Origin: Desulfoscipio geothermicus
Lineage (GTDB): Bacteria; Bacillota; Desulfotomaculia; Desulfotomaculales; Desulfallaceae
Direction: 5' to 3'
Assembly (NCBI GenBank): GCA_016841645.1
Contig: JAENYS010000004.1
Coordinates: forward strand, 107,817-171,816
DNA length: 64,000 nucleotides
Under the pieces are notes generated by a model that saw nothing but the letters and a program-made list of their open reading frames with translations, had not been told where the DNA came from and did not search any database. Every line of letters starts with the position of its first letter. Within the stretch, counting starts at the first letter, position 1. Made by a program: the position numbers and the translations under genes. Positions 18,216 through 26,192 of this stretch are shown piece by piece.

Positions 18216-18293
18216 TGCTGTGGGATTGCGGAGTCGCTTTTTGAGTTGCTTAATGTGTAAAAAAACAAAAATATTAAGGGGGGTAAATCTCTA

Positions 18294-19022
18294 ATGAAAA
18301 AATCTATATTAGCTTCTGCAACAGCCGCAATGATGTTCGGTTTGATGGGCTTAGGTTTCGCCATGTGGTCAGACACGGTTACAGTTTCAGCTGCGGTTAA
18401 TACAGGTAACGTAGCTGTCGGTATCCGGGACGTGGGCACCAACGATAACATTTTAACAACTGATATTCTTGGTGGTACAGCTACAAACACTGAAGACGGT
18501 GTTGTTGATGCTATGACATTTGGCGGCGACCCTCAGGTTACTCCTGGTGTTAATACTGAAGGCAAAAACGTTGCCTCAATGATTAGCGAAAATACTGGTA
18601 CTGTTGACTTTACAATTGGTGGAGTCGATTACTACTCTGAAATCACCGAAACCATTACCAACGCTTACCCGTATTATGCTCCCACCACCCGGTTTGAAAT
18701 TGCCAGCAACGGTACCATTCCTGTTAAACTTGATAAAATTAACATTGAAGACAGTGGAATGGTTGGCTTAAATTATGGTACTTGGACAGTAACATACCCC
18801 AGTGGTGCTACTGCTACCGGTACTGGTCTTGATGCCCTTAAGGCTGAGATTACTAATGACAACGGGGTTCAACTCCACCAAGGTGATAAAGTTACTGTAG
18901 ATTTGCAAGTCTGGTTTGCTCAAGTAACTCCTCAAAACAGCAGTGGAACATTAACAATGATAGTACACGCCGCCCAGTGGAACGAAGCCGGCCAGGATGA
19001 CCCTTATCGTACTGATTTTTAA
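18294..19022 (+). CDS. TasA/camelysin-family fibre protein with SipW-type signal
   Basis: A 242-residue secreted protein. Its start MKKSILASATAAMMFGLMGLGFAMWSD is the SipW-dependent signal type, with processing expected near the FAMWSDTVTVSA region. The mature part is rich in Thr, Asn, Gly and Val and predicted all-beta, with Peptidase M73/TasA-like features: VTVSAAVNTGNVAVGIRD, YYAPTTRFEIASNGTIPVKL, and a final strand GTLTMIVHAAQWNE. It has no cysteine in the mature chain. It follows an AGGGGGGTAAATCTCTA ribosome site. It is probably the major structural subunit of an extracellular fibre. A strong hairpin after it may raise its level relative to the genes downstream. Confidence 0.82.
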   Translation: MKKSILASATAAMMFGLMGLGFAMWSDTVTVSAAVNTGNVAVGIRDVGTNDNILTTDILGGTATNTEDGVVDAMTFGGDPQVTPGVNTEGKNVASMISENTGTVDFTIGGVDYYSEITETITNAYPYYAPTTRFEIASNGTIPVKLDKINIEDSGMVGLNYGTWTVTYPSGATATGTGLDALKAEITNDNGVQLHQGDKVTVDLQVWFAQVTPQNSSGTLTMIVHAAQWNEAGQDDPYRTDF

Positions 19023-19048
19023 ACCATGAACTTCCACAAATAAAGCTC

Positions 19049-19083
19049 TGACATGGGGGACTTTTATAAAAGTCCCCATGTCA
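19049..19083 (+). terminator. Strong intercistronic hairpin between TasA-like genes
   Basis: Near-perfect stem TGACATGGGG-ACTTTT / AAAAGT-CCCCATGTCA with a three-base loop. It is followed by a weak T-stretch, so it should end only part of the transcripts or protect the 3' end of the upstream message. Either effect would make the first TasA-like protein the most abundant. Confidence 0.65.
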
Positions 19084-19109
19084 CATTTTCACCCCTAAGG
19101 AGTTAAACC

Positions 19110-20084
19110 ATGAAAAAAATGGGTATTATCTGTATGATCTTGCTGTTTTCAATGGGCACCGTGGATATGGGTTACGCAGGGTGGTGTAATGTAATATCAA
19201 CTCAATACGATGTGGCAACCGGCATCGTTAGCGCGGGTATCAGAAATCATGGAACAAACGATAATGGTCCGGACCCCTGCAGTCATGGTGGCCGAAATGC
19301 AATAGGTGCGGATATAGGATATGCCCGCTGCGAAGATGGTCCTTCTGAGTACGAATTAAATGGTAGATCTTACTCAGAAGAAGTAAAAGTGGATATTTAT
19401 GGCTACCAGTCATACGCCCCGGTTTGTACTCTTGAAATGGCCAACTGCGGCAGCATTCCGGTTAAGGTCGATCAGATACTGATTGACTGGGACGGTGATC
19501 TGGCGGGTAATATCCAGGTAGGCAACTGGTCGATTGACTGCCCCGACGGGTACCGGAAAAAAGGACAGGGCTTAACATCTTTGGGAGATACCATCAAGTA
19601 TTTATGTCTCGATCCGAAACAGAAAATGTGGCTAGACCTGGAATTTCGGGTTGGTCAAAAAAATGATCTAAAAGATACCTTAGCGGCAGCCAATGAAGCA
19701 CTAAGCGTAATCTTTAAAACCAAAACAGCGGAAGCAGCTAAAAATGAAGAAATTTCACCAAATGCTGCAGAAACAAATACCACGGAATCTGCTCCAGCTC
19801 CCGAAAGTGAAAAAAGCAGCATACCTGTGCAGGACAGTCCTTCATCTCCGGCAGAAGCACCTGGGATACCGTCAACCGGCATACCCGGTGACCAGTCGGG
19901 TGACAAGCCTGCGGCAGGCGAGGCATCTTCGGATGTACCGGTATATATCCTTCCCGAAGAACCGGTTTCGAAAACGGCTGGGGATTCTTCAGAAACAAGT
20001 ATTGATGCAGCACCGAAGACAAAGTGTGGTTCTGCTACGGGGACTATAACCATAACCTACCGCCGCTGGAATGAACAATGGTGA
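19110..20084 (+). CDS. Cysteine-rich TasA-like protein with low-complexity insertion
   Basis: A 324-residue secreted paralogue of the protein at 18294-19022. Shared segments include SAGIRNHGTNDN, QSYAPVCTLEMANCGSIPVKVDQI and the last strand GTITITYRRWNEQW. It differs in two ways. The mature chain has about eight cysteines where the paralogue has none. About 100 residues rich in Pro, Ser, Glu and Ala (about 210-305) are inserted just before the final beta strand. The signal MKKMGIICMILLFSMGTVDMGYAGW is atypical for SipW substrates but keeps a GYAGW cleavage-like site. Likely a minor fibre component, perhaps disulfide-bonded or exposing a flexible arm. Confidence 0.72.
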   Translation: MKKMGIICMILLFSMGTVDMGYAGWCNVISTQYDVATGIVSAGIRNHGTNDNGPDPCSHGGRNAIGADIGYARCEDGPSEYELNGRSYSEEVKVDIYGYQSYAPVCTLEMANCGSIPVKVDQILIDWDGDLAGNIQVGNWSIDCPDGYRKKGQGLTSLGDTIKYLCLDPKQKMWLDLEFRVGQKNDLKDTLAAANEALSVIFKTKTAEAAKNEEISPNAAETNTTESAPAPESEKSSIPVQDSPSSPAEAPGIPSTGIPGDQSGDKPAAGEASSDVPVYILPEEPVSKTAGDSSETSIDAAPKTKCGSATGTITITYRRWNEQW

Positions 20085-20114
20085 TAGGTCGCCAAGCAAC
20101 AAGGAGGTAATTCT

Positions 20115-20822
20115 ATGAAAAGAACTTCAATAATCAGTATCCTGGTCATTGTGGCCTTTGCAATGATGGGCATCGGTTTTGCCATGTGGTCTGACACTGT
20201 TACCGTCAGCGCTTCCGCCCAGGCCGGTGATTTGAAATTTCACTATATAACAGGCTCATCCGACAGTAAAGATATTGCCGGGGACTGGACTTGTGATTAT
20301 GGTCTTCGCAACATCCGCGGAGCTGTCGAAGGGAAAGATGTCGGTTCTACTACAATAACAATGGAAGATACAAATAGCGATAGTTTTCAAGATAAAATAA
20401 ATGTAACTGTTAATAACGCTTATCCCTGCTATTTCAACGATATTAGTTGGTGGGTTGAAAGTACTGGTTCAATACCAGTCATTATCCAGAGTGCAAAGCT
20501 GACCTGGGGCGGCACTGAGTATGACATTATTTCAGGTAAACTTTATATCTTTTGCATGGATAGAGATACCGGGGCCTATAATCTAATTAAAGTTCCTTCT
20601 ACTGTAGGCAATTTGGAGGATTACTATGAAAGTATGGACGGTGTAATTGAATTTAAGTGGGGGGATAACGTCGGCCTGCAGCTGCACCCGCATGAAAGTG
20701 TTGAGCAGTCATTTATATTCCATGTTGTTCAGCCTGCTCAACAAAACACTACCTATAATTTTGGCCTGAGCATCAAGGGTATTCAATGGAACGAAAGTCC
20801 AATCCCTGGGCATAGACCATAA
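20115..20822 (+). CDS. TasA/camelysin-family secreted protein, second type
   Basis: A 235-residue protein with the SipW-type start MKRTSIISILVIVAFAMMGIGFAMWSD, nearly identical around FAMWSDTVTVSA to the protein at 18294. The mature part instead pairs with the N-terminal domain of the 434-residue protein (GDWTCDYGLRNIR, YPCYFNDISWWVESTG, GVIEFKWGDNVG, EQSFIFHVVQP). Three cysteines are visible in the mature chain. It follows AAGGAGGTAATTCT. It ends the plus-strand run of fibre genes, before a strong terminator. Confidence 0.78.
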   Translation: MKRTSIISILVIVAFAMMGIGFAMWSDTVTVSASAQAGDLKFHYITGSSDSKDIAGDWTCDYGLRNIRGAVEGKDVGSTTITMEDTNSDSFQDKINVTVNNAYPCYFNDISWWVESTGSIPVIIQSAKLTWGGTEYDIISGKLYIFCMDRDTGAYNLIKVPSTVGNLEDYYESMDGVIEFKWGDNVGLQLHPHESVEQSFIFHVVQPAQQNTTYNFGLSIKGIQWNESPIPGHRP

Positions 20823-20845
20823 TCTGAAATTACTGTTAAAGCCGA

Positions 20846-20881
20846 AGAAGCCAGGGGTAAAACCCCTGGCTTCTAATTTTT
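20846..20881 (+). terminator. Terminator of the TasA-like gene run
   Basis: Perfect 12-base stem AGAAGCCAGGGG / CCCCTGGCTTCT with a five-base loop, followed by TAATTTTT. Confidence 0.9.
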
Positions 20882-20955
20882 GGCGGTATTCTAAATCTAA
20901 ACTACAAGGCAATATCCGGATTTTTTGTTTGCCTGCCGGTAGAATAATTAATTTC

Positions 20956-22032
20956 CTATTTTTCCCATTCATCATTTATGCTTATCACGTATTTATATAC
21001 CATTGGCCCGTCCAAAACATAACAGGTGGCAGGTTCGTTCGCACTAAAAACTTCCTTATAAATAATAGGTTTAGCCAGTTCATCTGCTACCCTAACTAAA
21101 TCTTCAATAGAATTAACCGAAATAAATTTTGCCGGGCTTGGTTCATCGTTTGTTTTTATGATACGATCCCCGTATTTTTTCCAGAACTCCCTCCAGAATT
21201 CCTGTATGTTTTTCCGCTGATTTTGTTTTACAGGTTTATTTTGCGTTAACATTAATAACCATAGCAGCAGCCCCCCTGAGGCCACAGCGGCAACATATGC
21301 ATAGCTTAATTTATCCTTGATGGGATTTGGGACCATTACTTTTTTGGTTAAAGCCCCTTCCTTTTTAACAGTAAGCTCCCCATCTCCAACCTGAAAAGAA
21401 CCGGTAGTCAGGGGAATAATCATTGTCGGGGTCAGGTTATCCTTTAATACTTGATCACCAGTATCAGCTTCCAGGTTAATGTTGTTTTTGATGGTTAAGA
21501 TTGGTTCGCTGGCATTAACTCCTAGTTCTTCATTTACCTTTTTAATAACTTTCTCGAAATAATCTAAATCTATTGCTCGTTCATTGCGGAATGATACTTC
21601 TTTCCCCGACTGACTGAAAGGAGTTTGCGGAATCAAAATATAATTTATTTTCCACATATCCTTGGCCTCAAGAGTAGCTGTGACATTATAGGTTCCTTTA
21701 ATTTCCGCCGGTTGATTCGCTTTAAACTGGTAAGTGCAAATGGCGGTAAAAGAATCCATAACCTTTCTATAAATAGTTTTGTCGGGATCCATAACGGTTG
21801 TTTCTTTAAAGACCGTATTGGGTTTAATAACTGCCCTGTAAGTAACATCCCCTTGATGATCGTATGTATAGGTAGGTATTTCTTTTTCAATTTTTGCTGG
21901 CTTTTGGTAGATATAATACAAGGAGCATAGTGCCACAAAGAAAGAAAACACAGATAAAAGGATTAAAGGTATACGTATTTTTTTGTTCAGGCAATGTTTA
22001 TTGCGCTCCGTAATTATATTCCCTATCTTCAT
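20956..22032 (-). CDS. DUF5305 membrane protein
   Basis: A 358-residue protein with one N-terminal membrane segment (about residues 19-43), an extracytoplasmic beta-rich domain (about 60-240), a second segment (about 243-262) and a cytoplasmic tail of about 95 residues. The pattern GDVTYRAVIKPNTVF, then AEIKGTYNVTATLEA and MWKINYILIP, matches DUF5305, which is often next to SipW-type signal peptidases. It starts 27 bases after the peptidase gene's stop, so the two form an operon. It is probably an assembly or processing partner of the fibre system. No enzymatic motif is visible. Confidence 0.75.
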   Translation of the reverse strand: MKIGNIITERNKHCLNKKIRIPLILLSVFSFFVALCSLYYIYQKPAKIEKEIPTYTYDHQGDVTYRAVIKPNTVFKETTVMDPDKTIYRKVMDSFTAICTYQFKANQPAEIKGTYNVTATLEAKDMWKINYILIPQTPFSQSGKEVSFRNERAIDLDYFEKVIKKVNEELGVNASEPILTIKNNINLEADTGDQVLKDNLTPTMIIPLTTGSFQVGDGELTVKKEGALTKKVMVPNPIKDKLSYAYVAAVASGGLLLWLLMLTQNKPVKQNQRKNIQEFWREFWKKYGDRIIKTNDEPSPAKFISVNSIEDLVRVADELAKPIIYKEVFSANEPATCYVLDGPMVYKYVISINDEWEK

Positions 22033-22059
22033 TTGAAAACCCCATTCATAAAATAGTTG

Positions 22060-23232
22060 TTACGAGAATAGCTCTCTGATGGTGATTGTAACCCAGCCCA
22101 CCTTGGGTACGGTAAAAATAACCTTTCCAACTATCTGGTTGGGCTGCACAGGGTCATCAGGGACGTCGTTAGCATCTCCCTGAGTGATAATAATTGCTTT
22201 TTTACCCTCCTTCTCTTGTATTTCAATGATTCTGTGCACTGTCGGAATTGGTCGCTCGTTAGTTCTAAATTGGATAATATCCCCAACCTTTAAAATTTGG
22301 GGATTTATTTTGCCAACAATAGCCATGTCACCCACCTCAATTATAGGACGCATACTACCGCTTATAATAATCGTTGGTCGAACAGGGAACGCTCCGGCTG
22401 CGAACCAAATGGACACCACAGCGATTATGCAATAAATTGTTATTTCTAACTGATTTTTGCTGCTGCTTTTATTTCTTCTGTTAGGAGTTAATTTGAGAAA
22501 GTGCTGGGTGGCTACAATTCCAATTATAGGCACCACAGTTCCAGCAAATGCCTTCATCGCCCAGTTTAAATCAGGTAAGATCGGGGAAAACCATATAAAG
22601 GCTTGGGTAACCCCTCGGTAAGCCAAAGCTGGGAGCGGCCCGCCCCAAAAAGCCAGAAAAGAGGCCATTAAATGCTCCATAAATTGTGGTATAAAGTCAG
22701 ATCCCATAAACTTTGTAGCGCCTTCCAAGGAACTAGTTAATTTGGCAAGCTTATTTAGCGGAATGCATGTGCAAGTATAAACAAAGGCCATTAAAAAAGG
22801 TACTAACGCTGAAAGTTTTCTCTTTTTGACCAGCCGATTAATTAACCAGGCCCTGCTTAGCTCCATCCCGGTTAAGGTAGATAATACAAAAAAAATGTTG
22901 ATAACTATCCATATAAATGTAAAAGAATTGGGATTCTTACCGAATTTATCGAAAAAACCGGCAATTAAAGACAGGTATATCTGGAAAATTGCAATACCTA
23001 CAGCAATTTTAATCAGTAAATTTTTAAGATGCATTTTAGCAATGCCTTTGTATTTAGGTAGGCGATAAATATAATAAGCCAGGAGAAGCCAAACAAGAGG
23101 CCTTATTAGGTAAGTGGCCAGTAAACCAGTATATATTTTAGGCAATATTATATTTAATAGAAGATTTACACCTAAAAAAACAGCAAAAACAATCATCCAA
23201 TCTCTAGGAGGCAGTTTAATTATCTGCTTCAT
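22060..23232 (-). CDS. ER-type signal peptidase I (SipW-like) with N-terminal polytopic membrane domain
   Basis: A 390-residue protein. The C-terminal 110 residues are an ER/SipW-type signal peptidase. The catalytic serine is Ser293 in IISGSMRP, and His333 in TVHRI stands where typical bacterial enzymes have lysine. The acidic region is QGDANDVPDD (about 351-360). The first 280 residues form about eight membrane segments instead of the usual one or two. They include LTGMELSRAWLI and LPALAYRGVTQAFIWFSP, loosely like CPBP-type membrane proteases. SipW peptidases process TasA and camelysin substrates, so this enzyme should process the adjacent secreted proteins. The start follows GGAGGTACTTAGAA. 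Confidence 0.82.
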   Translation of the reverse strand: MKQIIKLPPRDWMIVFAVFLGVNLLLNIILPKIYTGLLATYLIRPLVWLLLAYYIYRLPKYKGIAKMHLKNLLIKIAVGIAIFQIYLSLIAGFFDKFGKNPNSFTFIWIVINIFFVLSTLTGMELSRAWLINRLVKKRKLSALVPFLMAFVYTCTCIPLNKLAKLTSSLEGATKFMGSDFIPQFMEHLMASFLAFWGGPLPALAYRGVTQAFIWFSPILPDLNWAMKAFAGTVVPIIGIVATQHFLKLTPNRRNKSSSKNQLEITIYCIIAVVSIWFAAGAFPVRPTIIISGSMRPIIEVGDMAIVGKINPQILKVGDIIQFRTNERPIPTVHRIIEIQEKEGKKAIIITQGDANDVPDDPVQPNQIVGKVIFTVPKVGWVTITIRELFS

Positions 23233-23665
23233 TTCTAAGTACCTCCTTCCTTTAAGAGCATGAAAAAATTATTATTGGTAAATATTTATAATAAATAAAA
23301 TTGTAACAGAATATAACAACTAAAAATATTAACCTGGGGAATGAAAAAAATCATACTTTTAATTTAAATACAATCTTATAGCTATTATCTTAGGTGACTA
23401 CCCATACATAATGGATTAAAAAACAATATCGTCATGCAGAAAAACCTGGCATATTGCACGAAAACAGGCTATGTATGAAAAACCATTAGAGGGAATAAAA
23501 TCGTCCCTCAAATTAAAACCCCCCTTGAAAGTCAAGAAGGGTCAGCTGGCAGTCCAAACAATTCATTTTTTAATCCAACAATCATTGTAGTAAGCTCTGA
23601 ATACTCTACCTAGCTTCCGGCTATCCTTTTCTAATTTTTAACAATCGGGCTGCGCTATGATTTTA
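23233..23665. other. Intergenic region between signal peptidase and LuxR regulator
   Basis: About 430 bases. The left 250 are AT-rich and should carry the promoter of the peptidase operon. A terminator for the upstream minus-strand regulator lies at 23511-23541. No coding frame with a ribosome site was found. Confidence 0.4.
23511..23541 (-). terminator. Terminator of the LuxR-type regulator gene
   Basis: On the minus strand, CCCTTCTTGA pairs with TCAAGGGGGG around a three-base loop and is followed by TTTTAATT. Confidence 0.75.
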
Positions 23666-24340
23666 TTAGGAAACAACCATAGCGTCATTAATCAGTCCAA
23701 CTTTATAGGAAAAAACTATAGCTTGTGCCCTGTTGCTCTGCCCCAATTTGCGCAGGATATTGCTAACGTGAGTCTTTACTGTAGGCTCGCTGATAAACAG
23801 TTTGCCGGCTATTTCACGGTTGGAGTAATTACTTGCCATTAGATGCAATATTTCCATTTCTCGTCTGGTAAGCGCTTCCCATCTTGCCGGGAAAGCATTT
23901 TTAAAATTGCTGATATGAACGGTTTTGTTAAAAGAAACCATTTTTTTAAAAAAACCCGGCATGCAAAATATCCCAGTCCTACAGACCAACTCAACAATCT
24001 TTAGCAGGCAGTTGCGCATAATACCCTTAGTAACGCAACCGTCAATGCCATTAGACAGCATCTCGCTCAATGATTCGTACTGGTCATTTCCTATTAAGGC
24101 AATAATAAGGCTGCAAGGACATTCATTTTTAATTTGTTTAATAATTTGGGTGTATTTAGTAATACCGTCCGAGATATCAAGCAGCACAACATCCGGCTGG
24201 TGTAAAATTGATTGATCTTTGGCTTCGTCTATTGAAAAATTACCCAACAAATCAAAAGAGTTTTCCGAGGTAAAAATAGCACTTAGACCTCTCCCTGCTG
24301 AAGAATCCCCACTAACGATTAAAAGGCGTATTTTATCCAT
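23666..24340 (-). CDS. NarL/LuxR-family response regulator
   Basis: A 224-residue two-domain regulator. The receiver (about 1-120) keeps the phospho-acceptor Asp55 in PDVVLLDISDG and a switch lysine in VTKG. The C-terminal LuxR-type helix-turn-helix (about 150-215) has ALTRREMEILHLMA, SNREIAGKLFISEPTVKTHVSNILRKL. I start it at 24340 because a G7-C-C-G-G ribosome site precedes that ATG. No histidine kinase is adjacent, so it is an orphan regulator. Its receiver resembles the degenerate protein at 16064, which places the two at opposite ends of the fibre locus. A candidate c-di-GMP riboswitch lies in its leader. Confidence 0.85.
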   Translation of the reverse strand: MDKIRLLIVSGDSSAGRGLSAIFTSENSFDLLGNFSIDEAKDQSILHQPDVVLLDISDGITKYTQIIKQIKNECPCSLIIALIGNDQYESLSEMLSNGIDGCVTKGIMRNCLLKIVELVCRTGIFCMPGFFKKMVSFNKTVHISNFKNAFPARWEALTRREMEILHLMASNYSNREIAGKLFISEPTVKTHVSNILRKLGQSNRAQAIVFSYKVGLINDAMVVS

Positions 24341-24412
24341 TACCGGCCCCCCCAAAAAATTAAACTTCCTACGTATAATATGGATAAGCAAGACAGAAAA
24401 ATTTTTGTTTGG

Positions 24413-24511
24413 TCCTATCTTCGGCAGCTAGTCTATCCACCCGTTAATGTTTCACGATTGATCTTAGCTTTGCGCTCTCCGTTAGTAGGAGATTGCCCTT
24501 TCGGTATAGGA
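24413..24511 (-). promoter_or_regulatory. Candidate c-di-GMP-I (GEMM) riboswitch
   Basis: Read on the minus strand, a P1 stem TCCTAT / ATAGGA closes a 99-base element. Inside are GGGCAATCTCC, a hairpin TCTCC-loop-GGAGA, GCGCAAAGCTA, and near the 3' side GATAGACTAGCTGCCGAAG. These match the order and sequence of the GEMM consensus blocks (GGCAAACC, hairpin, ACGCAAAGC, GATAGCCGGGTTGCCGA). It lies 70 bases upstream of the LuxR-type regulator. Two doubts: the loop is not a GNRA tetraloop, and the base before CGCAAAGC is G, not A. The expression platform is not obvious, so control may be at translation. Confidence 0.6.
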
Positions 24512-24563
24512 GCAAAGAAAAATATGGTACTAGTCCCCTAACATATTTATTAAACGCAACCAT

Positions 24564-24628
24564 AAAAAAGTCCTACTGTAAAATTATAAATACAATGGGT
24601 AATTTTGTATGATAGGGTCTTTTTTTTA
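24564..24628. terminator. Long imperfect bidirectional hairpin
   Basis: Arms GTCCTA-n-AAAATTA and TAATTTT-n-TAGGGTC flank a 14-base centre, with a T-run on the plus strand and a T6 run on the minus strand. It probably insulates the regulator's leader from the region to its right. Confidence 0.55.
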
Positions 24629-24720
24629 TAAACTCTTGTTTTTTCTTGCACTCAGGGGCAATAATTATTGAAATAAATTTTAACTAAAGTAAAAAATAAT
24701 ACTTTAGCATTACCACACTG

Positions 24721-24882
24721 TTAAATGATTCTAACTATTTGTCGATTGTTGTCCCACATGTTGCGAGGTGTGGCAACAGAGCCTTTAGTTACTTGTTCCC
24801 CTGTTTCGACATGCCCGGAGCGGACCACGGGCGGGTAAATTTTCTCCTTCGGTACTCTTAGTTCAACAGTATTAATATCCAC
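24721..24882 (-). CDS. Small ORF or gene remnant, unknown
   Basis: A 53-codon frame from a GTG at 24882. It has balanced amino-acid use (VDINTVELRVPKEKIYPPVV, then HVETGEQVTKGSVATPRN), unlike random AT-rich frames nearby. No good ribosome site precedes it, and an in-frame stop lies five codons upstream. The HVETGEQVTKGS stretch faintly recalls a barrel-sandwich hybrid loop. I cannot assign it. It may be the C-terminal stub of a lost gene. Confidence 0.25.
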   Translation of the reverse strand: MDINTVELRVPKEKIYPPVVRSGHVETGEQVTKGSVATPRNMWDNNRQIVRII

Positions 24883-24943
24883 GTTAATCTCGCTTCAGCG
24901 GATACCCGAGGGTTTTGCTCGTATAACATAATGCAAGCGGAAT

Positions 24944-24991
24944 AAAAAAGGCGATTATCATTCCATTTTTGAATGATGAATCGTCTTTTTT
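24944..24991. terminator. Strong bidirectional terminator
   Basis: Arms AAAAAAGGCGAT-CATTC and GAATG-ATCGTCTTTTTT around an 8-base centre, with A-run and T-run at the two ends. Confidence 0.8.
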
Positions 24992-25184
24992 CGAACCCGC
25001 ACTTTAAATAAATTTTTAAAAATTCAATTTCCTCACCTGTCAGTTTTTAGGTCAGCTTATACATAATGTTCTTATGATATACCCCTACTCTGTTAAGATC
25101 TATTCTTCAATGATATACTGTTAGGTAATCGGCATAAATAAGGACCTACTCTTGAATTAAGAGTTAAGTTAGAAGGGGAATGAC

Positions 25185-25892
25185 ATGTATCAATCCAAAG
25201 AAGAACGTGTACATGACGTATTTGAGTCAATTTCTGGTAAATACGACTTTATGAATTCGGTGATCAGCTTTCAGCGGCACAAATCCTGGCGTAAAGATAC
25301 CATGAAACGCATGCGGGTACAAAAAGGCCAAAATGCGCTGGACGTATGCTGTGGCACGGCCGACTGGACTATCGCTCTGGCCGGGGCCGTCGGGCCGGGC
25401 GGCACAGTATATGGGCTGGACTTCAGCCAAAATATGCTGCAAATCGGCCGGGAAAAAGTGCAGGCTCAAAACCTGCAGCAGGTGCAACTGATCCACGGAA
25501 ATGCTATGGAATTACCTTTTGCCGATAATTCCTTTGACCAGGTAACCATTGGCTTTGGCTTGCGCAATGTTCCAGACTACCTGCAAGTGCTGCAGGAAAT
25601 GACACGGGTCGCCAGACCAGGCGGCCAGGTAGTCTGCCTGGAAACCTCCCAACCGACCTTGCCTGTATTCAGACAGCTATATTACTTTTATTTTGGTCAT
25701 GTCATGCCTATTCTCGGCAAGCTGCTGGCCAAAAGCTACCAGCAATACTCCTGGCTGCAGGAATCAGCCAGGGATTTCCCGGGCCGCCGAGAACTGGCTG
25801 ATATGTTCCGGCAGGCCGGGCTTGTGGATATAGAAGTAAAAGCATATACCTGGGGAGTAGCCGCCATGCACCTGGGACATAAACCAATTTAG
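25185..25892 (+). CDS. menG: Demethylmenaquinone methyltransferase
   Basis: A 235-residue class I SAM methyltransferase of the UbiE/MenG family. It methylates demethylmenaquinone in the last step of menaquinone synthesis. The N-terminus [28 protein letters not shown] is the family signature. The SAM-binding motif is [15 protein letters not shown] (one base class lower than the usual VACGTGD), and the second signature is [24 protein letters not shown]. The length is normal. The start follows AGAAGGGGAATGAC. No other menaquinone genes adjoin it, and a terminator follows directly. Confidence 0.92.
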   Translation: MYQSKEERVHDVFESISGKYDFMNSVISFQRHKSWRKDTMKRMRVQKGQNALDVCCGTADWTIALAGAVGPGGTVYGLDFSQNMLQIGREKVQAQNLQQVQLIHGNAMELPFADNSFDQVTIGFGLRNVPDYLQVLQEMTRVARPGGQVVCLETSQPTLPVFRQLYYFYFGHVMPILGKLLAKSYQQYSWLQESARDFPGRRELADMFRQAGLVDIEVKAYTWGVAAMHLGHKPI

Positions 25893-25900
25893 TAAATTAA

Positions 25901-25946
25901 GGACGTTATACGTGTTAATTTGAACAAATGTATAACGTCCTTTTAT
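25901..25946 (+). terminator. Terminator of menG
   Basis: Stem GGACGTTATAC / GTATAACGTCC around an 18-base centre, followed by TTTTATT. Confidence 0.85.
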
Positions 25947-26057
25947 TCGGAATAAACATCCTCAAAGCTTCGAATAATCCTTAAGCGCATTATAAAACAT
26001 AATAATAGCTAAACAAAGGCATAATAACAATAACATTTAATAATTAGGAGGATTATT

Positions 26058-26192
26058 ATGCGTCGTGTAAGGGACAACAATAAAAACAACCGTGCAACCG
26101 TTAACCGGGGGTTAACCAGAAAGGAAGAGCTTGACAGAGTCAGGGGGACTTCCACCATCATAGACCCGGAGCGAGGGCCGTCCAACAAATAA
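26058..26192 (+). CDS. Small basic protein, unknown
   Basis: A 44-codon frame with an ideal ribosome site (TTAGGAGGATTATT) before the ATG at 26058. The product is hydrophilic and very basic at the N-terminus (MRRVRDNNKNNRATVNRGLTRKEELDRVRG). It matches no family that I recognise. The strong ribosome site and isolated position after a terminator support a real gene; the reverse strand is also open here, which lowers certainty. Confidence 0.5.
   Translation: MRRVRDNNKNNRATVNRGLTRKEELDRVRGTSTIIDPERGPSNK

Larger units (their letters stand above)
24629..25184. other. Intergenic region before menG
   Basis: About 550 bases holding a small unassigned minus-strand frame (24721-24882), a strong bidirectional hairpin (24944-24991) and the presumed menG promoter. 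No other coding frame is convincing. Composition changes to GC-richer at about 24740-24900, where the small frame lies, which hints at a remnant of a former gene. Confidence 0.35.
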
